Positions 18,514-27,575 of a stretch of 64,000 nucleotides of DNA are shown here, piece by piece. Below the pieces are notes generated by a model. That model was not told where the DNA came from and ran no database searches. It worked only from the letters and a program-made list of their open reading frames with translations. Position numbers and translations under genes: made by a program. Positions within the stretch are counted from its first letter, which is position 1. Each line of letters begins with the position of its first letter. Source of the DNA: Rhodococcus globerulus NBRC 14531 (GTDB lineage: Bacteria; Actinomycetota; Actinomycetes; Mycobacteriales; Mycobacteriaceae); contig NZ_BCWX01000002.1 of NCBI RefSeq assembly GCF_001894805.1, positions 868,001 to 932,000 of the forward strand, written 5' to 3'.

Positions 18514-20073
18514 CTACTCGATCGGCGCTGCCGAGCGGTCGATAGTGGTGGCCAGCGGCTTCTCCTTGACGAAGAGCAGGAGGATCACCGCTGCGACTAC
18601 CAGCGGAACGAGGTACATGAAGATCGGGGCGAGCGCGTCGTTGTAGGCGCCTACGATGATTTCGCGGATTTGATCCGGCAATTTCCAGAGGATTCCCGGA
18701 GTCAACGAGTTCTCTTCACCGCCGACACCGCCGCCGCCGGCTGGCAACCGCTCCGCGAGCAGATTCGACAACCGGGATGCGAAGAGGCTGCCGACGATCG
18801 CGCTACCCAATGAGGCGCCGATCTGGCGGAAGAAGTTGTTCGACGCTGTTGCGGTGCCGACTTCGGCTGCGGGGAAGGTGTTTTGAACGATCAGGATCAG
18901 GATTTGCATGACCAGACCGAGACCGACACCCATGATCGCGATATAGATTCCGAACACGACAAGTGAGGTCGACGGAGTCAGCCTGGAAAGTAAGACCAAA
19001 GAGACGGCGACGATGGACGTGCCGACGATCGGAAAGGCTTTGTAGCGCCCGGTCTTGCTGACGATCTGCCCGGAACCGATCGAGGACACCAGCAGTCCCG
19101 CCATCATCGGAATCATCATCAGGCCGGCTTCGGTGGCGTTCTTGCCGGTCACCATCTGAATGTAGGTAGGAAGGTAGGCGAGAGCGCCGAACATCGCGAT
19201 GCCGATGATCAGTCCGGCGGTGGTGGTCAGTACGAAGTTGCGCTCCGAGAACAGGTGCATGGGAATGACAGGTTCGGTTGCTCGTCGCTCGACCATGACA
19301 AAGGCAATTGCGCTGACGATGCTGCCGATGATCAGCCCGATGATGACGGCCGAATCCCAGTCGTAAGTGTTGCCGCCCCACGTCGTGAACAGGATCAAGC
19401 AGGTTGCCGAGGTTGCAACCAGGATCATGCCGGGGTAGTCGATGGACGGCTTGCCAAGCTTGGGCTTGGGTAGATGCAGGAATGCCGACGCACTGGCTAT
19501 CGCGAGCAGACCCAACGGGACGTTGATCCAGAACGCCCACCGCCAACCGATGCCTTCGGTGAACCAACCGCCCAGGAGTGGGCCCGCGACCGACGCGAGG
19601 GCAAAAACGCCGCCCATCGCGCCCATGTAGCGGCCGCGCTGCCGGGCCGGAACAACGTCGGCGATGATGGCCTGCGACAGCAGAATAAGACCGCCGCCGC
19701 CGAGTCCCTGAACTGCCCGGCCGGCGATGAGCGTGGTCATGTCGTGGGACAAACCGCCGATTACAGAACCGACGATGAAAATGCTGATCGCACCGATGAA
19801 CAGCCCTTTGCGGCCGATCAGATCGCCCATTTTTCCGTAGACCGGCATCATGATCGTCGACGCCAGGATGTATGCCGTTGTCACCCACACCATGTGGTTG
19901 ACGCCGTTCAGTTCGCCGACGATGGTGGGCAACGCCGTGCTGAAGATCATCTGGTCGAGGGATGCCAGAAGCATCGTGATCATCAGGCCGACGAACACCA
20001 GGATGATGGATCTTTTGTCCGACGTGGTGTCGGGTTCGTCTGCGCTTGTGGGTGCAGCTTCTCGAGTGGACAT
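18514..20073 (-). CDS. DHA2-family (EmrB/QacA-type) drug exporter
   Basis: This 519-residue major facilitator protein has about 14 transmembrane segments. Family marks are L-D-Q-M-I-F-S-T-A-L-P-T-I in the first helix, G-K-M-G-D-L-I-G-R-K (motif A) near residue 80, R-A-V-Q-G-L-G-G-G-G (motif B) near 120, and G-P-L-L-G-G (motif C) near 163. It pumps hydrophobic or cationic drugs using the proton gradient. A TetR regulator gene sits 32 bp upstream in the same operon and probably represses it. Confidence 0.9.
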   Translation of the reverse strand: MSTREAAPTSADEPDTTSDKRSIILVFVGLMITMLLASLDQMIFSTALPTIVGELNGVNHMVWVTTAYILASTIMMPVYGKMGDLIGRKGLFIGAISIFIVGSVIGGLSHDMTTLIAGRAVQGLGGGGLILLSQAIIADVVPARQRGRYMGAMGGVFALASVAGPLLGGWFTEGIGWRWAFWINVPLGLLAIASASAFLHLPKPKLGKPSIDYPGMILVATSATCLILFTTWGGNTYDWDSAVIIGLIIGSIVSAIAFVMVERRATEPVIPMHLFSERNFVLTTTAGLIIGIAMFGALAYLPTYIQMVTGKNATEAGLMMIPMMAGLLVSSIGSGQIVSKTGRYKAFPIVGTSIVAVSLVLLSRLTPSTSLVVFGIYIAIMGVGLGLVMQILILIVQNTFPAAEVGTATASNNFFRQIGASLGSAIVGSLFASRLSNLLAERLPAGGGGVGGEENSLTPGILWKLPDQIREIIVGAYNDALAPIFMYLVPLVVAAVILLLFVKEKPLATTIDRSAAPIE

Positions 20074-20105
20074 AGGGCTCCTTGGTGACGAGAGCGGTAG
20101 ACGAG

Positions 20106-20738
20106 CTAGTGGGCGGACCGCAGGATGTGGGCCATCAACGTCAATGCGGGATCCACGAGTTCGGCTCGCGGACGATCTCTTTCGCTTTTCTGCCAGGCAC
20201 GAAACACGTATCGCATCGAGGCTCCGGCGATGATCACGGTGGCGGTGGCCTCATCGGCCGCCGCCATATCGGCGGGTAGTCGACCATGGGTTGGTCGTTC
20301 GAGTAGTTCCTCCGTGAGCATCCGGGTGAGCGTGTCCTCGAGTTCGTGGAACGTGGCCAGATGCTGTTGGAGCAAGGTCGGGTGTCGCTCGAACAATTGG
20401 CGTCGGTGGACGAGGAGATCGGGTCGTTCGTCCATGATCTTCATCGCTTCGGCGAAGACGGCCAGCGCTCCGTGGAGGGGGTCGTTCGGGTGGGCGTCGA
20501 GTAGTTCCGAGATCACCTCTGTGGGCGGGACGACTATCGCGATTCCGCCGATCGCTGCGTCCTTGGTAGGGAAGTAGTTGAAGAATGTGCGCGTGGACAG
20601 ATCGCAGGCTTCGCAGATTCGTTCCACAGTCACTTCGTCGTAACCCAGTTCCAGCACGAGTTCGACGGCGGTGCGTTCGATCAGTTCGCGTGTCGCAATT
20701 CGCTTACGTTCTCGAAGGCCTAGTGTTTCGCTACCCAT
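20106..20738 (-). CDS. TetR-family repressor of the adjacent exporter
   Basis: This 210-residue protein has an N-terminal TetR helix-turn-helix (R-E-L-I-E-R-T-A-V-E-L, then C-D-L-S-T-R-T-F-F-N-Y-F-P-T-K). The helical ligand domain is of the MftR/acyl-CoA-regulator-like type. It starts at ATG 20738. It is the first gene of an operon with the DHA2 exporter. Candidate operators (repeated GTGCAAA) lie just upstream at 20750-20815, implying autoregulation. Confidence 0.88.
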   Translation of the reverse strand: MGSETLGLRERKRIATRELIERTAVELVLELGYDEVTVERICEACDLSTRTFFNYFPTKDAAIGGIAIVVPPTEVISELLDAHPNDPLHGALAVFAEAMKIMDERPDLLVHRRQLFERHPTLLQQHLATFHELEDTLTRMLTEELLERPTHGRLPADMAAADEATATVIIAGASMRYVFRAWQKSERDRPRAELVDPALTLMAHILRSAH

Positions 20739-20749
20739 GCCTTCAATAA

Positions 20750-20815
20750 TTGCACAGAGTGCAAACTTTCATCGAGTGCAAAATATTTACCAATCACTGG
20801 TTATGAAGTGCAAAA
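20750..20815. promoter_or_regulatory. TetR operator candidates
   Basis: A perfect palindrome TTGCAC-AGA-GTGCAA (20750-20764) lies 12 bp before the TetR start. Two more GTGCAAA half-sites occur at 20776-20782 and 20809-20815. The region sits between divergent tetR and the PhnA-like gene, in an AT-rich promoter zone. Binding by this TetR is inferred. Confidence 0.6.
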
Positions 20816-20849
20816 GTCGAGCCGAGGGGGCGGCGGATAGGCTGATCGC

Positions 20850-21194
20850 GTGGAAGACACCTTGCCGCCGTGCCCTGAATGTTCCAGTGAGTTCACCTAC
20901 GAGATGGGTGCGCTCATGGTGTGCCCCGAATGTGCACTCGAGTGGTCGACGGAAGACTCGGCCGCCGAAGAAGATGGCGTCATCAAGGACGCCGTCGGAA
21001 ACGTACTCACCGACGGTGACACCGTGACGGTCATCAAGACACTCAAGGTCAAGGGCAGCCCCACCGGCATCAAATCCGGCACGAAGGTGCGAAACATCCG
21101 TCTGGTCAAGGGGATCGGTGATCACGACATCGACTGCAAGGTTGACGGTATCGGCCCGATGCAGCTGAAGTCGAGCGTCGTCAAGAAGGTCTGA
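20850..21194 (+). CDS. PhnA/YjdM-family zinc-ribbon protein
   Basis: The protein has 114 residues from GTG 20850. The N-terminal zinc ribbon has C-P-E-C and C-P-E-C pairs (residues 8-11 and 25-28), followed by the conserved YjdM domain with [11 protein letters not shown] and K-V-R-N-I-R-L-V. YjdM was named with phosphonate genes in E. coli, but its role there is unproven. It diverges from tetR. Confidence 0.88.
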   Translation: MEDTLPPCPECSSEFTYEMGALMVCPECALEWSTEDSAAEEDGVIKDAVGNVLTDGDTVTVIKTLKVKGSPTGIKSGTKVRNIRLVKGIGDHDIDCKVDGIGPMQLKSSVVKKV

Positions 21195-21197
21195 CGA

Positions 21198-21216
21198 ACC
21201 CCGTCAACTCCGGGGT
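21198..21216. terminator. Short bidirectional hairpin between convergent genes
   Basis: The stem ACCCCG/CGGGGT (21198-21203 with 21211-21216) has a 7-base loop. It lies at the junction of the convergent PhnA-like and PLDc_N-like genes. Confidence 0.45.
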
Positions 21217-21449
21217 GCTCCGCTCGCGATTCGGGATCGCTCGGCCATGCCGTCACTTTTCACGATCACGTACACCAGCCCCGACACGAAGGGCACGAGG
21301 AGCAGGAAACACACCCAGAGTGCGCGCATCCACCCCGATGTCTGACGGTCACGGAACAGATCGGCGCTGATCTCGAACAGCAGTACCAGGTAAGACAGCA
21401 GCGCGAGAGAGATGACGCCGAGCCAGAAGACCGTCCAGAAAGAATCCAT
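21204..21449 (-). CDS. Small PLDc_N-like two-helix membrane protein
   Basis: This 81-residue protein starts at ATG 21449 (M-D-S-F-W-T-V). It has two transmembrane helices separated by the cytoplasmic loop F-R-D-R-Q-T-S-G-W. This is the pattern of the phospholipase D N-terminal (PLDc_N) domain found alone in small membrane proteins. It resembles the protein at 27.6 kb (same loop F-R-D-H-E-M-S-G-W) but lacks the SHOCT tail. It follows the SulP gene by 17 bp. Confidence 0.8.
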   Translation of the reverse strand: MDSFWTVFWLGVISLALLSYLVLLFEISADLFRDRQTSGWMRALWVCFLLLVPFVSGLVYVIVKSDGMAERSRIASGAPRS

Positions 21450-21466
21450 GTCTCGCGCTCCCGGGA

Positions 21467-23182
21467 TCAGTGGTCGGTCGAGTGGTTGGAGTTCCCACTT
21501 CGGCTGCGGAATTCGTTGACGGCAGCTTCGATGGTCGGGAAGAAATGCGTCGCGTCGAATCGGTCGCCGACGCCGAATCTGATGAGTTTGTCTTTGATCG
21601 GCCCCTTCATCTCGGCAAACGCCAGCCGGATACCTTTGCCTTCGAGGTAGGTGTCGAGATCGACCAACTCGTCGACTGCGGTGGTATCGAGGCCGGTAAT
21701 CGGCTCTGCTGCAATGACTACCCATTCGACGGGCGCCGGCGCATCGGCGACTACGGAGCGTACGTACTCGTCGAAGATCTCACCGTTTGCGAAGAAGAGG
21801 GGAGCGTCGAAGCGCACCAGCACCAGGCCGGGAATGCGCTGTCCATCTGGATGTCGTTCGACGTCGTGAAATCCCGGTAGGTGTGCGATCTCCACGAGTT
21901 CGGTGCGATGTGGCTGCCAGACTTGCGCTACCACCGCGACAAACGACAGGCCGATCGCCACGAGAATGCCCTGGAGTACTCCGACAAGCGCAACGCCGAG
22001 GAAGGCTGCGACAGCGAGGCCGAACTCCACGGTGCTCATGCGCCACATCCGGACCATTCCACCCACGTCGATCAGCGCGCAGGCCGCGACGATGACCACG
22101 GCTGCGAGTGTTGCATCGGGTAGGTACGCGGTGAGGCCTGGGGCGACGAGGACAAAGACCAGCACGGCGAGCGCGCCGACAACACCTGCCAATTGTGTAT
22201 GGGCGCCGCTTTGTTCGGCTACAGGTGTTCGTGAGCCGCTCGCCGAGATGGGGAACCCGCCGAACAGTCCACCTGCCACATTGGCGACGCCGATTGCCTT
22301 CATTTCGGTGCTGCCGTTCACGTCTTCACCGTGCCGGGCGGCAAAGGTCCGGGAGAGAACGCCGGTGTCGGCAAATGCGATCAGAGCGATACCGGCCGCA
22401 GGTCCGATCAGGTGTCCTACGTCCTGCCAGCTGACGCCTCCCACGGAGGGCAGAGGGAGACCTTCAGGGAGAGCACCGACCATTCCGATGTCATCCGTGA
22501 GACCGGCCGCGGCGGACAAAATGATTGCGCCGACGACGGCCACCAGGACTCCGGGGACAACGGGGACCCAGAGTCGGAACGCGACGATGACAGCAAGCGA
22601 CCCGATTCCGACCGCGGCAGCAACGGGGTCGATGTCCCCGCCTGCCACGGACTTTCCGATCTCACCTATTTCGCCGAGCAGTCCGGACGCGTCAACGGAG
22701 AACCCCAGCAGTTTGGGAATCTGACCGATAACAACCACAAGCGCAATGGCATTGAGGTAGCCGAGTCGGATGGGTTTCGAGAGCAGCTCGGTGACAAAAC
22801 CGAGGCGCAGGAACCCCCCGATCAGGAGGATGAGCCCGACGAGGATGGCCAGGACGCCGGCCAGGGCAAGTGCGTTGTCTTCATCGCCGACGATCGCCAG
22901 TGGCAGGATCGCGGCGGCGATAAGTGGCGCGAGCGACGAGTCAGGCCCCAGGACAAGGATTTTCGACGGTCCGACGAGTGCGTACGCGAGGAGCGGCACG
23001 ATGGTGGCGTACAGGCCGGCGTATGCCGGGAGGCCAGCAGCTTCGGCATACCCCATGCCCGCGGGAATCAGCAGGGCTGTGAGGACAAGTCCGGCGGTGA
23101 TGTCCGTACGCAGCCATTCGCGGTGATACCCCCGGGCCGTTGCGATCCCAGGCAGCCGACCCAGCCCCTTTGTCCACGACAT
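21467..23182 (-). CDS. SulP-family anion transporter with STAS domain
   Basis: This 571-residue protein starts at ATG 23182 behind GGAAGGA. It has about 10-12 membrane helices, with the SulP stretch I-P-A-G-M-G-Y-A-E-A-A-G-L-P near residue 43. A C-terminal STAS domain follows (about residues 440-560). SulP proteins move sulfate, bicarbonate or other anions. The partly hydrophobic substrate site gives no specificity. It is preceded by the P-type ATPase and followed by the PLDc_N-like gene. Confidence 0.9.
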   Translation of the reverse strand: MSWTKGLGRLPGIATARGYHREWLRTDITAGLVLTALLIPAGMGYAEAAGLPAYAGLYATIVPLLAYALVGPSKILVLGPDSSLAPLIAAAILPLAIVGDEDNALALAGVLAILVGLILLIGGFLRLGFVTELLSKPIRLGYLNAIALVVVIGQIPKLLGFSVDASGLLGEIGEIGKSVAGGDIDPVAAAVGIGSLAVIVAFRLWVPVVPGVLVAVVGAIILSAAAGLTDDIGMVGALPEGLPLPSVGGVSWQDVGHLIGPAAGIALIAFADTGVLSRTFAARHGEDVNGSTEMKAIGVANVAGGLFGGFPISASGSRTPVAEQSGAHTQLAGVVGALAVLVFVLVAPGLTAYLPDATLAAVVIVAACALIDVGGMVRMWRMSTVEFGLAVAAFLGVALVGVLQGILVAIGLSFVAVVAQVWQPHRTELVEIAHLPGFHDVERHPDGQRIPGLVLVRFDAPLFFANGEIFDEYVRSVVADAPAPVEWVVIAAEPITGLDTTAVDELVDLDTYLEGKGIRLAFAEMKGPIKDKLIRFGVGDRFDATHFFPTIEAAVNEFRSRSGNSNHSTDH

Positions 23183-23263
23183 ATCGCGAATCCTTCCCGT
23201 CGCAGCCACAAAGTTCAGAAATCCGTTAAATCGGTCGCCCGGAGTGGGTACGACGAGTGTGCA

Positions 23264-26050
23264 TCATTGCGCGTGAGCACGCTGTGGGGCTACCGCAGCG
23301 GTGGGGGAGACAATGGTGTGCGACTTCAGGAGGCGTCGGCGTCGGAACGCCTTGTCCAACTCCACGACGATCGGAATGATCAGCGACCACCCGAGGCAGG
23401 CGAGCCACTGGCTACCCGTCAATGAGGTGGTCATGAGGAGATCCTGGAGTACTCCGGCCTCGACGGCGAAGACCGTGACGACGGTCGGGATAGCCAAGAT
23501 CTTGAGCGCGCCGAGCACCGGTGGAATGAGGCCGGATTCCGGATCGCGGCGCATGGTCAGGCCGGCGAAGATGGAGCCCAACGACAGCACCACAAACGCC
23601 ATGGTCATGGGAATATTTGCCTCGGTGGTACTCATCTCGCCTGGGGCTAGCAGCATTGCGGCAAGTGTGACGGCAAACTGCAGGATGCCGTAAGCCAGCC
23701 ACTGTATGACCGCCCGTCGGTTGGCTATCGGCGTCTTGGGGTCACGGGGTGGTTTCTTCATCAGGTCCGGCGGCGGCGGGTCGAGCATGATGACCGCAAC
23801 GGGGAACAGGGTGATGAAGAAGTGCTGGAACAGCACCATCAGCGGGGTGAGCGCAACACCTTCGTTGATATTGAAGATGCTCGCGGCCAGGAAGAGCAGA
23901 ACCAGCGAGAACAATTTCGACATCTGGTAGCGAATGTAGGACACGATCTTGCCGTAGATATTGCGTCCCAAGCTGATTGCGGTGATGAGGGTCCCGAAGT
24001 TGTCGTCGGTGAGCACCATCTTGCCCGCCTGTTTTGTCACTTCGCTGCCTGACCCCATGGCGACGCCGATGTCGGATTTCTTCAGTGCGGCGGCGTCGTT
24101 GACGGCATCACCCGTCATCGCGACAACCGCACCGTTTTTCTGCATGATGTCGACCAGACGCAGTTTGTCCTGCGGGGTGACGCGGCCGAAGACATGCAGG
24201 TTCGGCATTGCGTCCGACAGCTCCTCGTCGGTCATGGCCTGAAGTTCGCCGCCGCCGATCGCCCCTGGTCCCAGTCCGAGTTCGGCTCCGATCGCCGACG
24301 CGGTGATCGCGTGATCGCCGGTGATCATGCGGACATGGATGCCCGCCGTGTGGGCAGTGCGCACCGACTCGATCGCTTCCGCGCGAAGGGGATCGATGAT
24401 GCCGGCCATGCCGACAAACGTGAGGTCCTCGACAAACGACATGGGGTCAGCCCCAACGGCTGATTCCTGCCCGTCGAGTCGTCGAACGGCAAACGCCAGC
24501 ACCCGGAGACCCTTCTCGGACATAGCCCGGTTCGCGGCAGTCAGTTCTTCGCGGACCTCGTCGATCGGTACAGGTCGGCGGCCGGGCAGGAACGCTGCCC
24601 CGCACCGAGCCAGGACCACGTCCGGACCGCCCTTGACCAGTTCCACGAATTGGTTGCCGCCGTCCACCTGGAGATGATGGAACGTCGCCATGAACTTGTA
24701 TGCCGAGTCGAAGGGAACCGTCGCGACCCGCGGGTACGTCTTTCTGGTGAGTGGGGCGTCGACGCCGATCTTTGCCGCGAGAACAACAAGCGCTGCCTCG
24801 GTGGGGTCGCCCACAACTTCGCCGGCATCGGAGACTGTGGCGTCGCTGTCCAGGCACAGACCGTAGGCAAGCAGCGTGAAGTCCGGCGGCGCCTCACCCG
24901 CGACCTGCGTGATTCTGCCGCTCTTGGCGTAACCCTCGCCCTCGACGATGTACCACCGGCCGTGGACGTACAACGACCGTACGGTCATCTGATTCATCGT
25001 CAGTGTGCCGGTCTTATCCGAGTTGATGGCGCTCGTCGCGCCGAGTGTCTCGACGTCGGTGAGGTTTTTCACGACGGCCTTCGCGTCGGCCAGTTGACGA
25101 GCTCCATACGCCAACATGGCCTGGACGAAAGTGGGAAGGCCGGTCGGGATTGCGGAAACTCCCATGGCAATACCCAGCAGGAGAAGCGTTGTCAGATCTT
25201 GGCCACGGATCACGCCGATAACCACGATGATTGTCACTGCGCCCCACGCGATGATCCCGAGCAGTTTGGTGAGCGAGTCGAGTTCGCGTTGCAACGGCGA
25301 TTTGCCGGGTGCAACTGCCGACAACATCGACGCGATCTGCCCTATCTGGGTGTGCATCCCGGTTTCGGTGACCACCATGGTGGCGGTACCGCGGGTGACC
25401 GAGGTGTTCTGGAACACCAGGTTGCTTCGGTCACCCAGGGGAATGTCTGTGCTGCCCAGCGTCTTCGGATCCTTCGGGATGGGTGCGCTTTCACCGGTCA
25501 ACGCTGCTTCTTGAGTTTCCAAGGTGGTGGAGGTGAGGAGGCGTCCGTCGGCGGCGACGATATCGCCCGCTTCGAGTTCGACGATATCGCCAGGCACCAA
25601 CTCAGTAGCGTCGAGCTGGATCAGAGTCCCATCGCGGATTACCCGTGCTTGGGGCGTCTGCATCTTCGCCAGTGCGTCCACGCTGGCGCGGGCCTTCACC
25701 TCCTGCCGGGTGCCGAGCACGATGTTGAGTACGACGAGTACCGCAACGACGATGGCCGTGGGGATTTCGCCGATGACGATGCTGACCACAGCTACCGCGA
25801 CAAGCATCAGATTCATCGGGTCCCTCAACTGCGCCAGCGCTATCGACCACATCGAGGGTGGTGGCGTCGACGCAATTTCGTTGGGCCCGTGCTGACGTCG
25901 ACGGTCCACCACGTCCTCGGCACTCAGTCCCGACTCCTGATCAGAAGTCAGTGCTGCGAGGACGGATTCGGCACTCTGGGCATGCCAGGGCGTGTTCTCG
26001 GCCGGGTCTGTGTGCGCTCGATTCTGCGGCGCGGCTTCCGTGGGGCTCAT
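23264..26050 (-). CDS. P2-type cation-transporting P-type ATPase with unusual motifs
   Basis: This protein has about 928 residues; the start is ATG 26050, or a GTG at 26059. It has the cation-ATPase N-terminal domain, TGES in the actuator domain (A-L-T-G-E-S), and the phosphorylation motif S-D-K-T-G-T near residue 345. About ten membrane helices are predicted. Two departures stand out. The M4 cation motif reads I-P-T-G-L-P instead of P-E-G-L-P, near residue 300. The hinge motif reads T-G-D-A-V-N-D-A-A-A-L instead of G-D-G-V-N-D-A-P, near residue 648. The catalytic aspartates remain. The ion is unknown; a Ca2+ pump of the usual type is less likely without the M4 Glu. Confidence 0.9.
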   Translation of the reverse strand: MSPTEAAPQNRAHTDPAENTPWHAQSAESVLAALTSDQESGLSAEDVVDRRRQHGPNEIASTPPPSMWSIALAQLRDPMNLMLVAVAVVSIVIGEIPTAIVVAVLVVLNIVLGTRQEVKARASVDALAKMQTPQARVIRDGTLIQLDATELVPGDIVELEAGDIVAADGRLLTSTTLETQEAALTGESAPIPKDPKTLGSTDIPLGDRSNLVFQNTSVTRGTATMVVTETGMHTQIGQIASMLSAVAPGKSPLQRELDSLTKLLGIIAWGAVTIIVVIGVIRGQDLTTLLLLGIAMGVSAIPTGLPTFVQAMLAYGARQLADAKAVVKNLTDVETLGATSAINSDKTGTLTMNQMTVRSLYVHGRWYIVEGEGYAKSGRITQVAGEAPPDFTLLAYGLCLDSDATVSDAGEVVGDPTEAALVVLAAKIGVDAPLTRKTYPRVATVPFDSAYKFMATFHHLQVDGGNQFVELVKGGPDVVLARCGAAFLPGRRPVPIDEVREELTAANRAMSEKGLRVLAFAVRRLDGQESAVGADPMSFVEDLTFVGMAGIIDPLRAEAIESVRTAHTAGIHVRMITGDHAITASAIGAELGLGPGAIGGGELQAMTDEELSDAMPNLHVFGRVTPQDKLRLVDIMQKNGAVVAMTGDAVNDAAALKKSDIGVAMGSGSEVTKQAGKMVLTDDNFGTLITAISLGRNIYGKIVSYIRYQMSKLFSLVLLFLAASIFNINEGVALTPLMVLFQHFFITLFPVAVIMLDPPPPDLMKKPPRDPKTPIANRRAVIQWLAYGILQFAVTLAAMLLAPGEMSTTEANIPMTMAFVVLSLGSIFAGLTMRRDPESGLIPPVLGALKILAIPTVVTVFAVEAGVLQDLLMTTSLTGSQWLACLGWSLIIPIVVELDKAFRRRRLLKSHTIVSPTAAVAPQRAHAQ

Positions 26051-26081
26051 GTGCCGCACGTCCTTTCCCTGGGCAGGATTT

Positions 26082-26948
26082 TCAGTAGGGGGTAGGAATC
26101 CAGTGCAGCGGTTGCTGGGGTGTCTTGTATCCGTCGGGGCGTTGTCGGTGTGGCAGTTTGATATCGGGATGTTCCAAAGGTTCGTACGGAATCTGACTCA
26201 GGATGTGGCTGATGATGTTGAGCCGGCCGCGCTTCTTGTCGTCGTTGACCGCGACATACCAAGGCGCCCATCCGGTGTCGGTATAGCGGAACATCTCGTC
26301 GCGGGCCCGTGAATAGTCGTACCAATGGCTGTACGACTTCAGATCGAGGCCCGACAACTTCCAGATTTTCCGCGGGTCGTCGATCCGGCTCTGCAGGCGC
26401 AGCATTTGCTGTTCCTCACTCACCTCAAGCCAGTACTTCAACAGAATTACCCCGGATTCCACAATTGCGCGTTCGACTGTCGGGATGAGCTGGAGGAATT
26501 CGTGTGCTTGCTCGTTGGTGCAGTAGCCCATGACCCGTTCGACTCCGGCACGGTTGTACCAACTGCGATCGAAGATGACTATCTCGCCGGCTGCGGGTAG
26601 ATGCGGCACATACCGTTGGATGTACATCTGGGATTTTTCCCGTTCAGTCGGGGCCGGGAGGGCAACAACGCGGAAGACACGAGGGCTCACTCGCTCGGTG
26701 ATCGCTTTGATCACCCCACCTTTTCCTGCAGTGTCACGGCCCTCGAACACGATGCAGACCTTGGCGCCGGAGGATTTGACCCACTCCTGCAATGCGACGA
26801 GTTCTGCGTGAACAGGCTTGAGATCACGGCGGTATTCCTTGTACTTCATCGGCTTTTCTGTCACGGCTGAGGAGGGTTCCACGCCGGCAACTCGGGGAGC
26901 TTCGAGCTCAGAGTTCTTGTGTTTCTTGTGCTTCGACTTCTTTCCCAC
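26082..26948 (-). CDS. ppk2: Polyphosphate kinase 2
   Basis: The protein has 288 residues from GTG 26948 (GAGGAG six bases upstream); an upstream frame extension lacks initiation signals. A Lys/His-rich N-terminal tail precedes the PPK2 domain with Walker A F-E-G-R-D-T-A-G-K-G-G, the R-S-W-Y-N-R-A-G motif and the E-Q-A-H-E-F-L lid region. Class I PPK2 enzymes use polyphosphate to phosphorylate nucleoside diphosphates. It lies 31 bp upstream of the P-type ATPase gene in the same direction, so polyphosphate-driven nucleotide supply may be co-expressed with ion pumping. Confidence 0.92.
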   Translation of the reverse strand: MGKKSKHKKHKNSELEAPRVAGVEPSSAVTEKPMKYKEYRRDLKPVHAELVALQEWVKSSGAKVCIVFEGRDTAGKGGVIKAITERVSPRVFRVVALPAPTEREKSQMYIQRYVPHLPAAGEIVIFDRSWYNRAGVERVMGYCTNEQAHEFLQLIPTVERAIVESGVILLKYWLEVSEEQQMLRLQSRIDDPRKIWKLSGLDLKSYSHWYDYSRARDEMFRYTDTGWAPWYVAVNDDKKRGRLNIISHILSQIPYEPLEHPDIKLPHRQRPDGYKTPQQPLHWIPTPY

Positions 26949-27138
26949 GCTCGCTCCTCGACACCCATATTCCGGACAGTGCTTCCACGCAGGACGTTCT
27001 TGATCAAACACACCCTTTGCTTGTGTATGCCCCGTGATTGGCAAAGTTATTCCTGGCTTGATCGAATCCCGAATCGTGATGCTTTCGAATCTATTTCGAG
27101 TCTTGACGGCAGCGGGCTACCGGACAGACGATTAGCCG

Positions 27139-27351
27139 ATGACCGGCGACGAAGAGTTGCTCCAGGTCGAACAGGTGATTGCACGGCTGATCACCCGCTA
27201 TCCGACCGTCTCACCCGCAGATATCGAACGAAGCGTGCGGATGATTCACGCACGATTCAAAAGAGGACGGATACGAGCATTCGTCCCGCTCCTCGTTGAA
27301 AAGGCGGCGCGAAGTGACATTGCCCGCGCTGCGTCCGAGATCGCTATGTAG
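27139..27351 (+). CDS. Three-helix-bundle dimerization-domain small protein
   Basis: The protein has 70 residues. The pattern V-E-Q-V-I-A-R-L-I-T-R-Y-P, then D-I-E-R-S-V-R and a final L-V-E-K-A-A-R fits the three-helix-bundle dimerization domain common in mycobacteria and rhodococci (DUF3562-like). Such proteins are often induced under stress, but function is unproven. The stop codon lies inside a perfect 14-bp tandem repeat. Confidence 0.7.
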   Translation: MTGDEELLQVEQVIARLITRYPTVSPADIERSVRMIHARFKRGRIRAFVPLLVEKAARSDIARAASEIAM

Positions 27352-27369
27352 TACCCGCTATGTAGTACC
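27342..27369 (+). repeat. Perfect 14-bp tandem repeat across a stop codon
   Basis: CGCTATGTAGTACC occurs twice back to back (27342-27355, 27356-27369). The first copy contains the TAG stop of the three-helix-bundle gene. Confidence 0.9.
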
Positions 27370-27385
27370 TCTGTCATTCATCTGT

Positions 27386-27424
27386 GGTACGTATTATCGG
27401 TACGAATTCTCGGTACGTATTACC
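27386..27424 (+). repeat. Three 13-bp direct repeats (iteron-like)
   Basis: The units at 27386-27398, 27399-27411 and 27412-27424 share the form GGTACG-(T/A)-A-T-T-(A/C)-(T/C)-C. The third is close to a GGTA-N5-TACC palindrome. They lie in an AT-rich promoter-like stretch about 150 bp before the PLDc_N/SHOCT gene, and look like sites for a cooperatively binding regulator. Confidence 0.8.
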
Positions 27425-27575
27425 AACGGAGATAATGCATTTCGGGAGATGCCGAGTGCCGGTCGGCTAACGGGCGGTTACCGGCGCAGTGGCAACAGTT
27501 GATTCACAAGTAGGACGTCATAGGTCGTGACCTGACTTCCTATCCGGAAACACCGACAGTACGGAGTTGGCGAAA

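Noticed and set aside
22331-23425. Long forward open frame opposite SulP
   Set aside because: It has low-complexity charged composition and is fully explained by the SulP gene on the other strand.
24650-26095. Long forward open frame opposite the P-type ATPase
   Set aside because: It is an antisense shadow; the reverse strand has all P-type ATPase motifs.
27386-27424. CRISPR-like array
   Set aside because: The three 13-bp units are contiguous without spacers, so this is not a CRISPR array.
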